DNA from: Synechococcus sp. UW140 | GTDB lineage: Bacteria > Cyanobacteriota > Cyanobacteriia > PCC-6307 > Cyanobiaceae | DNA: 5,721 nt | Reading direction: 5' to 3' | NCBI GenBank assembly: GCA_945878795.1 | Contig: CAMDWF010000168.1 | Location: 1 to 5,721, forward strand | Part shown: positions 1 to 5,523 of the stretch, in pieces | Layout: each line of letters starts with the position of its first letter | Numbering within the stretch: the first letter of the stretch is position 1 | Notes under the pieces: generated by a model | Databases searched by the model: none | Seen by the model: only the letters and a program-made list of their open reading frames with translations | What the model was told of the DNA's origin: nothing | Program-made: the position numbers and the translations under genes

Positions 1-7
1 TCCCCAG

Positions 8-622
8 GTGCGCCGTTACGCCAGCCACTTTGCCGATCTGATGGAAATGCGGGCCCCGGCCGATGTCGTCGGTCGCTATCTCGATCGCCATGAGGACTGG
101 TTCCGGCGCTGCGCAGCTCCCATGACCGTGGCCCCCTTGGACCGCGACGCCTATCTGCTGACCCTGGGGCGGTTTGGCAATTTCGGCTTTGAGGTCGAGC
201 CCACCATCGCTCTGGAATTGCTGCCCCAGGACAACGGCGTCTACGAGATCGTCACCCTGCCGGTTGCAGAGCAAAGCCCCAGTTTGCAGGGGCTCTACGA
301 CGTCGATTTCAATGCCTCCCTGCGGCTTGACGAAACCGATCGCCAGGCCCTGAGCGCGCCAGGGCCCGTTGAGGTTTCCAACGAGGAAGTCGACCGACTG
401 ATGGCCCACACCTTGGTGCGCTGGCAATTGGATCTGGCGGTGTGGATCCGATTGCCCTCCATGCTCAACCTCTTGCCCGATGGACTGGTGCAGAGCAGTG
501 GCGACCATTTGCTCAAACAAATCGTCCGCCAAATCTCCCGCAAACTCACCTGGAAAGTTCAGGAGGATTTCCACTCCAACCATGGGATTCCCTGCCCCCC
601 CCGGCGTCGGGCCCGTTTTTGA
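8..622 (+). CDS. DUF1997-like conserved cyanobacterial protein, 5' end uncertain
   Basis: A 204-residue soluble protein with no signal peptide or membrane segment. I assign it to the DUF1997 type from recognition of its overall pattern, not from a search. The most conserved-looking parts are GRFGNFGFEVEP (residues 54-65), YDVDF (97-101) and a C-terminal block at about 159-189 that contains VQSSGDHLLKQ and ends in WKVQEDFH. The last residues are very basic (PPRRRARF). Its function is unknown and none is proposed. The GTG at position 8 is the only start inside the window, but the frame is open to the left edge (codons CCC and CAG precede it) and no ribosome binding site is visible. The true start may therefore lie a few codons upstream, outside the window. 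The gene converges with the DUF4079 gene, leaving 29 nt between the two stop codons. Sure that it is a gene; moderately sure of the family. Confidence 0.75.
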   Translation: MRRYASHFADLMEMRAPADVVGRYLDRHEDWFRRCAAPMTVAPLDRDAYLLTLGRFGNFGFEVEPTIALELLPQDNGVYEIVTLPVAEQSPSLQGLYDVDFNASLRLDETDRQALSAPGPVEVSNEEVDRLMAHTLVRWQLDLAVWIRLPSMLNLLPDGLVQSSGDHLLKQIVRQISRKLTWKVQEDFHSNHGIPCPPRRRARF

Positions 623-651
623 CCAGGGGGGCAAGGCGCAGCGAACAGAAC

Positions 652-1128
652 TCAAGCGACTGGATTGGCCAGCACCTTGAGCAGGATCTGGGTGCCACTA
701 AAAGCCTGCCACAGGAACAGGGTCACCATGCCCATATTGAGGCCGATATGGGCCTTACGGGCCAACAGATTGCCCTGCTGCATCAAAGGGGTCAGGGCGG
801 AGGCCAAGGCCACCAGGGAGGTCATGCCCATGCCGACCAGCAGGTGGGGACCTACGAAAAGCTTGCCGTTGTTCAGATAGGTCACGGCCATCCCCCCAAA
901 AGTGCCTAGCACCATCAAGGCCAGCAGCAGGCTGCCCACCAGGTGGTGGCGACGGCCAAACTGCCCCTTGATGAGATCCTTGCGCTCTTCAGCGCTGGCG
1001 GTGCGGAGCTTCTTGGTTTTGATGCCCAGGACCATCGAATAGAGCGATAGGCCCAACAGGGCCCACATCAGTAAAGGATGGAAGAAGTTGAGTTTGTAGG
1101 CCAGGGAAGGGGAGATCAGTTCGGTCAT
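652..1128 (-). CDS. DUF4079-type four-helix membrane protein, possible diheme b-type cytochrome
   Basis: A 158-residue integral membrane protein with about four hydrophobic helices, near residues 15-35, 62-85, 93-113 and 127-150. A charged loop (about 37-61, KTKKLRTASAEERKD) lies between helices 1 and 2. Histidines stand at or near the start of every helix: H17 (FFHPLLMW), H61/H62 (RRHHLVG), H95 (GPHLLVG) and H127 (KAHIGLN). Because successive helices run in opposite directions, H17 and H95 fall on one face of the membrane and H61/H62 and H127 on the other. Cytochrome b561 proteins use this pairing to bind two b hemes, so a redox role is inferred, not shown. The family match is from recognition of the pattern. 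The ATG start gives a compact protein and has no clear Shine-Dalgarno sequence. The gene follows purH on the same strand after 143 nt that hold two hairpins, so it may have its own promoter. Confidence 0.78.
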   Translation of the reverse strand: MTELISPSLAYKLNFFHPLLMWALLGLSLYSMVLGIKTKKLRTASAEERKDLIKGQFGRRHHLVGSLLLALMVLGTFGGMAVTYLNNGKLFVGPHLLVGMGMTSLVALASALTPLMQQGNLLARKAHIGLNMGMVTLFLWQAFSGTQILLKVLANPVA

Positions 1129-1171
1129 CGTGGGTGGGAAGCGTGCGGGGAAGAAGGGTGCGGGGGAAGAC

Positions 1172-1200
1172 TGTTGAGGAGCACGACAGGCCCCTCAACA
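1172..1200. repeat. Perfect 8-bp inverted repeat between purH and the DUF4079 gene
   Basis: The arms TGTTGAGG (1172-1179) and CCTCAACA (1193-1200) are perfect complements around a 13-nt loop. The hairpin lies 44 nt upstream of the DUF4079 start codon. On the minus strand it is followed by a pyrimidine-rich, C-rich stretch and not by a U run, so it is not a standard intrinsic terminator. It could be a leader hairpin or a processing or attenuation element of the DUF4079 transcript. Its role is unknown. Confidence 0.45.
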
Positions 1201-1241
1201 ACACCAGAGCCGCCAGGGCGTGAAATGTGAAACTACAACTG

Positions 1242-1266
1242 CCGACCCCCACTCCGCAGGGGCCGG
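1242..1266 (-). terminator. purH: Candidate purH terminator hairpin
   Basis: The hairpin begins 5 nt after the purH stop codon. Read on the minus strand, CCGGCCCC (1266-1259) pairs with GGGGTCGG (1249-1242) over a 9-nt loop, giving 8 bp with one G-U pair. The same position on the plus strand would be an A-C mismatch, so the structure fits a purH transcript better than an antisense one. The sequence that follows on the minus strand (CAGTTGTAGTTTC) contains several T residues but no clean T run. A weak or read-through terminator is therefore more likely than an efficient one. Confidence 0.42.
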
Positions 1267-1271
1267 GAACT

Positions 1272-2855
1272 TCAATGCAAGAAGTGCCGGCAACCGGTCA
1301 CGACCATCGCCAGGCCCAGGCTGTCGCAGGCGGCGATCGAATCGGCATCGCGAAGGCTGCCCCCAGGCTGGATGATCGCGGTGATGCCATGGGCGGCCGC
1401 CAGGCGCACGCTGTCATCGAAGGGAAAGAAGCCGTCACTGGAGAGCACGGCACCTTGAGCTGCGGCTCCAGCCATCTCCAGGGCAGCTCGGGCGGCTCCT
1501 ACCCGATTGGTTTGTCCGACACCGATGCCCAGGGTGCGTCCTCCGGCGGCCACCACGATGGCGTTGGAGCGACCGTGGCGCACCACCCGCCAGGCGAAAT
1601 CCAGATCGGCCTGCTCCTGGGCAGTGGGCTGGCGGACGCTGACCACTTTGGGCGGCTGGGGATCACTGGCACGGTCGTCGGCTTCCTGCTCCAGCAATCC
1701 CCCCAGCACGGAGCGGCGCTGCAGCCTGGGGGCGGCGGCCACGGCGGCCCCAGGCAAGATCAGGACGCGCAGGTTGGACTTGCTGGCCAGTTGTGCCAGG
1801 GCCTCAGGCGAAAACCCAGGCGCCACCACACATTCGAGGAATAGGCCGGTGAGCAGCGCCGCCGCTGCAGCATCAACGGGGACATTGAGGGCGACGATGC
1901 CGCCAAAGGCGGAGGTGCGATCGGCATCGAGAGCCCGCTGCAGGGCCTCGGCCACACCCGTGCCCACGGCGACGCCGCAGGGGTTCGTGTGCTTGATGAC
2001 CACGGCCGCCGGACTGGAGCCAGCAGCTCGGTCCGAGGGGCCCTCGTCGTAACCAAATTCTCGAACCGTGGCCAGGGCCGCATCGAGATCAATGAGGTTG
2101 TTGTAACTGAGATCTTTGCCCTGCAGCTGCAGCGCGGCGCCCCAACCCGCCTGGGGATCGCTGAACCAAGTGGCGCTCTGGTGGGGATTCTCCCCATAAC
2201 GGAGCCGCTGCTGGACCGGCAGTTCGAGCCGCAGCGGGGCGACCGGATCGGCATCGGCGGGGTCGCCATCGGCGCCCAGTCGCTGGGCCAACCAAGCGCT
2301 GATGGCCGCGTCATAGGCGGCCGTGTGCTGGAAGGCGGCCAGGGCCAAACGGCGTCGTAGGGGCCCATCGAGCCGACCCGCCGCCAGGGCCTCCAGGAAG
2401 GAGGGGTATTGGGCAGGGTCCGTGAGTACGGCCACATCCCCATGGTTCTTGGCGGCGGCCCGCACCATCGCAGGCCCGCCTATGTCAATGGTCTCAATCG
2501 CGGTTTGCCAATCCACCGCAGGATCGGCGACGGTCTGGCGGAAGGGATAAAGGTTGACCACCACCACATCGATGGGGGTGATCGCCTGAGCCTCCAGGTC
2601 GGCCCTGTGGCCGGCATCGTCCCGGCGGGCCAGGATGCCGCCATGGATGCGGGGATGGAGGGTCTTGACCCGACCCCCCAAGATCTCCGGGGCCCCGGTG
2701 TAGTCAGCCACCCGGGTCACCGGCAGGCCGGCGGCGGCCAGGGCCGTGGCGGTGCCGCCACTGGAGAGCAGTTGATAGCCATGGCTGAGCAGGCCGTTGG
2801 CCAGGGACACCAGGCCCTCTTTGTCGGACACGCTCAAAAGGGCCGTAGGGGCCAT
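1272..2855 (-). CDS. purH: Bifunctional AICAR formyltransferase / IMP cyclohydrolase
   Basis: Catalyses the last two steps of de novo purine synthesis in the cytosol: AICAR is formylated with 10-formyltetrahydrofolate to FAICAR, which is then cyclised to IMP. The protein has 527 residues, normal for the family. The N-terminal MGS-like cyclohydrolase domain (about 1-145) shows LLSVSDKEG (6-14), GRVKTLHPRIHGG (61-73) and the RAAAKN lysine (K136). The transformylase domain carries RYGENPHQ (219-226), LSYNNLIDLDAAL (249-261) and the catalytic Lys-His pair in KHTNPCG (K288, H289). It ends with a typical TGCRHFLH. The ATG at 2855 was chosen because it places the SVSDK motif at the normal distance from the N-terminus. 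An upstream in-frame ATG at 2915 would add 20 unconserved residues and overlap the start of the divergent esterase gene. No Shine-Dalgarno sequence is evident. Identification is firm. Confidence 0.98.
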   Translation of the reverse strand: MAPTALLSVSDKEGLVSLANGLLSHGYQLLSSGGTATALAAAGLPVTRVADYTGAPEILGGRVKTLHPRIHGGILARRDDAGHRADLEAQAITPIDVVVVNLYPFRQTVADPAVDWQTAIETIDIGGPAMVRAAAKNHGDVAVLTDPAQYPSFLEALAAGRLDGPLRRRLALAAFQHTAAYDAAISAWLAQRLGADGDPADADPVAPLRLELPVQQRLRYGENPHQSATWFSDPQAGWGAALQLQGKDLSYNNLIDLDAALATVREFGYDEGPSDRAAGSSPAAVVIKHTNPCGVAVGTGVAEALQRALDADRTSAFGGIVALNVPVDAAAAALLTGLFLECVVAPGFSPEALAQLASKSNLRVLILPGAAVAAAPRLQRRSVLGGLLEQEADDRASDPQPPKVVSVRQPTAQEQADLDFAWRVVRHGRSNAIVVAAGGRTLGIGVGQTNRVGAARAALEMAGAAAQGAVLSSDGFFPFDDSVRLAAAHGITAIIQPGGSLRDADSIAACDSLGLAMVVTGCRHFLH

Positions 2856-2889
2856 GGCGGTGGGGATCAGAATCTGGGCCAACCTAAGC

Positions 2890-2894
2890 AGGAG
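2890..2894 (+). promoter_or_regulatory. Possible ribosome binding site of the esterase gene
   Basis: AGGAG lies 13 nt before the ATG at 2908. The match to a Shine-Dalgarno core is good but the spacing is longer than usual. It favours the ATG at 2908 over the in-frame ATG at 2797, which lies inside purH on the opposite strand. Confidence 0.35.
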
Positions 2895-2907
2895 CTGCCG
2901 AGAGCCC

Positions 2908-3555
2908 ATGACCAACGCTTTGCCCCAGGACTTGCCCCAGGACGATGGTCAATCGATTCGGCTGGGACCGACCCAACCTCAGCGGCGCCTGGTGCTGCTG
3001 CACGGCTGGGGAGCCGATGCGGATGATCTGCTGGATCTGGGCATCGCCCTTTTGGAGGGAGATAGCGAAGCTGACAAGGTCAGTTTGGTGGCCCTGAGGG
3101 CACCGGAACCGCACCCTGGCGGCTTTGGCAGGCAGTGGTACGACCTCCAACAACCGGATTGGCCCGGTCTGGGCGCAGCCCGTACCAACCTGCGGCAACG
3201 ACTACAAGAACTTGCCGCAACAGTGCCTCTCGAACACACGGCGGTGTTGGGATTCTCCCAGGGGGCTGCCATGGCCGTGGATGTGATTTTGGGGGAGGGA
3301 ATGCCGGTGGCCGCCCTGATCGCCTGCAGTGGCTATCCGCATCCAGGCTGGCAAGCCAAAAACCCCAGGGCCAGGACGATGCTGACCCACGGCGAGGATG
3401 ACCCTGTGGTTCCAGTGGCGGCGAGCCAGGCAATCGCAGACCTTGTGCGGGGGGCGGGGGGCCAAGTGCAACAGATCGGCTTCGCCGGGGGCCATGGCAT
3501 TGACCCCCAACTGCTGCCGCAGCTACGCGCTTTTCTGACCCAGAACTGGACCTAG
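2908..3555 (+). CDS. Alpha/beta-hydrolase, phospholipase/carboxylesterase (acyl-protein thioesterase-like) family
   Basis: A 215-residue soluble serine hydrolase. The catalytic triad can be read directly: Ser117 in the nucleophile elbow GFSQGAAM (115-122), Asp165 in HGEDDPVVP (161-169) and His196 in GGHGI (194-198). The first strand and oxyanion region is LVLLHGWGADADDL (28-41). A WYDL element (77-80), usual in this family, lies between them. Length and motif spacing match small bacterial carboxylesterases of the YpfH / acyl-protein thioesterase group; the natural substrate cannot be told from sequence. The ATG at 2908 was chosen because the core begins about 25 residues later and because the longer frame from 2797 would run antisense through the start of purH. 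The gene is divergent from purH (52 bp between start codons) and converges with the DUF3155 gene (20 nt between stops). No signal peptide is seen. Confidence 0.92.
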   Translation: MTNALPQDLPQDDGQSIRLGPTQPQRRLVLLHGWGADADDLLDLGIALLEGDSEADKVSLVALRAPEPHPGGFGRQWYDLQQPDWPGLGAARTNLRQRLQELAATVPLEHTAVLGFSQGAAMAVDVILGEGMPVAALIACSGYPHPGWQAKNPRARTMLTHGEDDPVVPVAASQAIADLVRGAGGQVQQIGFAGGHGIDPQLLPQLRAFLTQNWT

Positions 3556-3575
3556 GGCCGAAGTGGCGTCAGGCT

Positions 3576-3947
3576 TCAAACGAAGGCGTACTCGTACTCC
3601 TCCATCTCCTCCCAGTCATCGGCGGCCAGCGCTTCGATGCCTTCAAAGAGGACCTCTTCGCCGATGCGATCAACGATGACTCGCAGGGAAGGGAAGAGGA
3701 AATGATTTTCTTCGGCGTACTGCGCGCTGAAAAGTCCCTTCTCTCCCCAGAAGAAACGGTCTGTGGTGTGCTCGTTGCGGCGGACGTTGAGTATCGCCGG
3801 GGCCATGAGATCGGCTTCGGCAATATATCGACGCGCTGCCGTAACAGGCTTGTGGGCACCGGTCTCGAGATTGAAAGTAGGAACGTGGGCTAGAACACGT
3901 TGGCCGGCGAGACGACGACGGCTGATCCGCTTGCGCTTCTTAGACAT
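3576..3947 (-). CDS. DUF3155-type conserved cyanobacterial protein
   Basis: A 123-residue soluble protein recognised as the DUF3155 type; its function is unknown. Charge is split sharply. The first twelve residues are strongly basic (MSKKRKRISRRR) and the end is strongly acidic (DDWEEMEEYEYAFV). The middle holds HVPTFNLETGAHKPVTAARR (21-40), RRNEHTTDRFFWGEKGLFSA (56-75) and NHFLFPSLRVIVDRIGEE. The basic head would suit contact with RNA, ribosome or DNA, but that is inference from charge only. The ATG start is supported by an AGGAG seven bases upstream. The gene is convergent with the esterase gene and divergent from the histidine kinase, and it faces the long hairpin-rich gap, so its transcript probably has a leader of about 100 nt or more. 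It has no membrane segment. Confidence 0.87.
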   Translation of the reverse strand: MSKKRKRISRRRLAGQRVLAHVPTFNLETGAHKPVTAARRYIAEADLMAPAILNVRRNEHTTDRFFWGEKGLFSAQYAEENHFLFPSLRVIVDRIGEEVLFEGIEALAADDWEEMEEYEYAFV

Positions 3948-3954
3948 GGCAGGA

Positions 3955-3959
3955 CTCCT
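3955..3959 (-). promoter_or_regulatory. Ribosome binding site of the DUF3155 gene
   Basis: On the minus strand AGGAG stands seven bases before the ATG, the clearest Shine-Dalgarno site in the window. It sits in an AGGAGTCCT near-palindrome. A CTCC a few bases upstream (in GCCTCCCCACCAGGAG) could pair with GGAG, so partial masking of the site is possible but weak (4 bp). Confidence 0.6.
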
Positions 3960-4032
3960 GGTGGGGAGGCTGAAGGTGTACAGGGGGGAAGCAACCAGGG
4001 GCGAGGGTCCAACTGGGGACGGTCACCTGGGC

Positions 4033-4074
4033 TGGCCGATCCAGACGCCCATGGCGAGGTCTGGATCGAGGCCA
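4033..4074. repeat. Strong 14-bp hairpin in the DUF3155/kinase gap
   Basis: CGATCCAGAC (4037-4046) and GTCTGGATCG (4059-4068) form a perfect 10-bp stem around a 12-nt loop. It is extended by TGGC (4033-4036) pairing with GCCA (4071-4074) across a two-base AG bulge (4069-4070). There is no T run on either side, so it is not an intrinsic terminator. On the minus strand a TGTAAT -10-like element (4079-4074) would place a transcription start at about 4067, inside this stem. It may therefore be a 5'-end hairpin of the DUF3155 transcript; that link is inference. Confidence 0.6.
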
Positions 4075-4160
4075 TTACATCTGTCGTTCTCAAGCAATCG
4101 TGGGTACGATCGGCGTCCCCACCGACCCGATGAAGGCAGGCGGAACTGAGAAGGCTTGCT

Positions 4161-4218
4161 TCTTCCTTTGCTGTAGCTTCGGTTGCAAGGTGAATGCAAC
4201 CTCAGACTCGAAGGAAGG
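4161..4218 (+). repeat. Long compound hairpin, candidate structured RNA on the plus strand
   Basis: The outer stem is 4161-4170 with 4209-4218 (10 bp, including CTTCCTT with AAGGAAG and two U-G pairs). It continues after a three-base bulge with CTG (4171-4173) against CAG (4203-4205). The inner stem GGTTGCA (4181-4187) / TGCAACC (4195-4201) is perfect, with a 7-nt loop. The two U-G pairs would be A-C mismatches on the other strand, so a plus-strand RNA is favoured. That RNA could be the leader of the histidine kinase transcript or a separate small RNA. I do not recognise a known RNA family. Confidence 0.4.
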
Positions 4219-4230
4219 TGGCAAGCCACC
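4217..4230. repeat. Small perfect inverted repeat GGTGGC/GCCACC
   Basis: GGTGGC (4217-4222) and GCCACC (4225-4230) are perfect complements separated by AA, so a folded RNA would form five pairs with a four-base loop. It shares its first two bases with the outer arm of the preceding compound hairpin, so the two folds compete slightly. A further small hairpin follows: TCGCT (4247-4251) / AGCGA (4259-4263) with a 7-nt loop. Confidence 0.4.
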
Positions 4231-4365
4231 GATGGCGACACCCAACTCGCTCCAGAACAGCGAAGTAGTGGTCGATACGTCCATGTTACGGCGTTTTTCA
4301 CTTTCTGCATCGTTCCGCCGAAACTTTTTTAGCAATTTGCGCTTTTTCCTTCGGGTTAGCCGCCG

Positions 4366-5523
4366 GTGATTCCAGTCTCTGAGAGGTTTTTACTGCTGCT
4401 GCGCTGGCAACTGGGCCAACTGGTGGACTGCCGCGATGTGCGCTCGCTCGTTGTCTACGTGACCCACGAGGGCCCCCAAGGCCACCCAACCCTGATGGCC
4501 GTGGGCCAATGGCCCAGCGACGGTCGGGCCCTGCCGGCCCCCGACAGGACAGGTGAACTCCGGGTGCCCGCCGAAGAACGACGCTGGCTACCCCTGCGGG
4601 ACGGGCCCCTGTTGCTAGGGGCCCTCCAGGTGGAAACCCTGGGCACCGTTTGGTCCGAAAACCTGCGCCAGCGCCTCCAGGCCATGGCTCTGACCCTGAC
4701 AGAGGCCTTGCGGATCGACATCGAGCGGCAGAGACTCGAGGCCCGCCTACTAGCCCGCGAAGAACATCTGCGGCTTTTGGTGCATCAGCTGCGCAACCCC
4801 CTCTCGGCCCTGCGCACTTTCGGGCACCTGCTGCTGCGCCGCTTGGACCAGGACATCAAAAACCGCTCCTTGGTTGAGGGCCTGCTCAACGAAGAACAGC
4901 AACTCAACCGCTACGTGGAGGCCATCAGCGATCTCGCCCGCCCCGACGCCCTGCTGACCGCCGCCGCCAACTCCCAGCCCCTGCTGTTGCCCCCCCTGCT
5001 TACCGGACCAGGCGGCGTGGATTTGGCCGGTCCGCTGCTCCCCCTGCTGCGGCGTGCCGAAGCCACCGCCAGCCTGCAGGGCCGCCAGTGGCACGGTCCT
5101 GCAAATCTGCCCTCCTGGCGCGGGGACAGTGGCTCCGTGGCAGAGATCCTGGCCAATCTGCTGGAAAATGCCTTTCGCTACAGCTCAGGCGGTTGCCCCC
5201 TGGGACTGCACTGCGGGGTCGGGGCCAGCGGCGGTCCCACCCTCAGCGTCTGGGACGGAGGCGAGGCGATCGACGCCGACGAGCGGGAAACCATTTTTGA
5301 ACGGGGCAAGCGGGGCCGCCGCGGCCTACCGCTTCCTGGCACTGGAATCGGTCTAGACCTGGCCCGTGAGCTGGCCCGGGGCCTCGGCGGCGAACTCGAA
5401 CTCGTGATCCCCCCCCATGACATCGATTCAAGTCTGCCAAAAGGGGGCAATGCTTTTCGGCTCAGCCTGCCGCCCCAAGCCACGGATCAGCCAATCCACA
5501 ATCTCCAGACGCTGTCGACCTGA
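4366..5523 (+). CDS. Soluble sensor histidine kinase
   Basis: A 385-residue cytosolic kinase of two-component signalling: it autophosphorylates a histidine and passes the phosphate to a response regulator. The N-terminal part (about 1-112) has no membrane helix and no sensor domain I can name. A helical linker (about 113-139) leads to the H-box LVHQLRNPLSALRTFG (138-153) with phospho-acceptor H140. The ATP-binding domain shows an N-box EILANLLENAFRYS (260-273), G1 VWDGGEAI (295-302), F-box IFERGKRG (310-317) and G2 GTGIGLDLARELA (325-337). The GTG at 4366 is used: an in-frame TAG lies nine bases upstream, and the next in-frame methionine is residue 44. No clear Shine-Dalgarno sequence is seen. 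No response-regulator gene is adjacent in the window, so its partner is unknown. The last 37 nt overlap the end of cobS on the other strand, where the protein has a tail of about 15 residues beyond the usual domain end. Confidence 0.94.
   Translation: MIPVSERFLLLLRWQLGQLVDCRDVRSLVVYVTHEGPQGHPTLMAVGQWPSDGRALPAPDRTGELRVPAEERRWLPLRDGPLLLGALQVETLGTVWSENLRQRLQAMALTLTEALRIDIERQRLEARLLAREEHLRLLVHQLRNPLSALRTFGHLLLRRLDQDIKNRSLVEGLLNEEQQLNRYVEAISDLARPDALLTAAANSQPLLLPPLLTGPGGVDLAGPLLPLLRRAEATASLQGRQWHGPANLPSWRGDSGSVAEILANLLENAFRYSSGGCPLGLHCGVGASGGPTLSVWDGGEAIDADERETIFERGKRGRRGLPLPGTGIGLDLARELARGLGGELELVIPPHDIDSSLPKGGNAFRLSLPPQATDQPIHNLQTLST

Larger units (their letters stand above)
3948..4365. other. 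Hairpin-rich noncoding gap between divergent DUF3155 and histidine kinase genes
   Basis: This 418-nt stretch has no gene I can support. The side next to the DUF3155 gene (about 3960-4020) is G-rich on the plus strand, giving a C-rich leader for that transcript. The middle (4033-4263) carries a run of inverted repeats, listed separately. The side next to the kinase (about 4290-4350) is AT-richer, with T runs at 4294-4298, 4325-4330 and 4343-4347. Short open frames occur on both strands (4100-4369 plus, 4090-4335 minus), but they lie antisense to each other, use codons unlike the neighbouring genes and have no ribosome binding sites. The promoters of both flanking genes must lie here; I found no strong -35/-10 pair. 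Confidence 0.6.

Noticed and set aside
600..620. CCCG/CGGG mini-hairpin followed by T5 at the end of the DUF1997-like gene, resembling a terminator
   Set aside because: The stem is only 4 bp, four bases separate it from the T run, and the whole stretch codes the conserved-looking basic C-terminus of the protein. It could contribute to termination but cannot be called.
1272..2855. Many scattered copies of CCAGGGCC-like motifs
   Set aside because: These are Ala-Leu-Ala and similar codon runs (GCC CTG GCC) of purH read on the opposite strand, not a repeat family.
2797..2907. N-terminal extension of the esterase from the ATG at 2797
   Set aside because: It runs antisense through the conserved start of purH and adds 37 residues outside the hydrolase fold. 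The ATG at 2908 has a possible ribosome binding site.
2856..2915. N-terminal extension of purH from the ATG at 2915
   Set aside because: The added 20 residues precede the normal family N-terminus and would overlap the start codon of the divergent esterase gene.
4200..4222. CTCGAAGGAAGG segment resembling the conserved apical part of bacterial SRP RNA
   Set aside because: Only the GAAGGAAG core matches; the expected symmetric loop and flanking stem bases are absent, and the segment pairs with 4161-4170 instead.
4090..4335. An 81-codon minus-strand open frame in the DUF3155/kinase gap
   Set aside because: It has no ribosome binding site, its third-position GC looks lower than in the flanking genes, it covers the hairpin region and is antisense to another open frame. 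I recognise no protein family in it.
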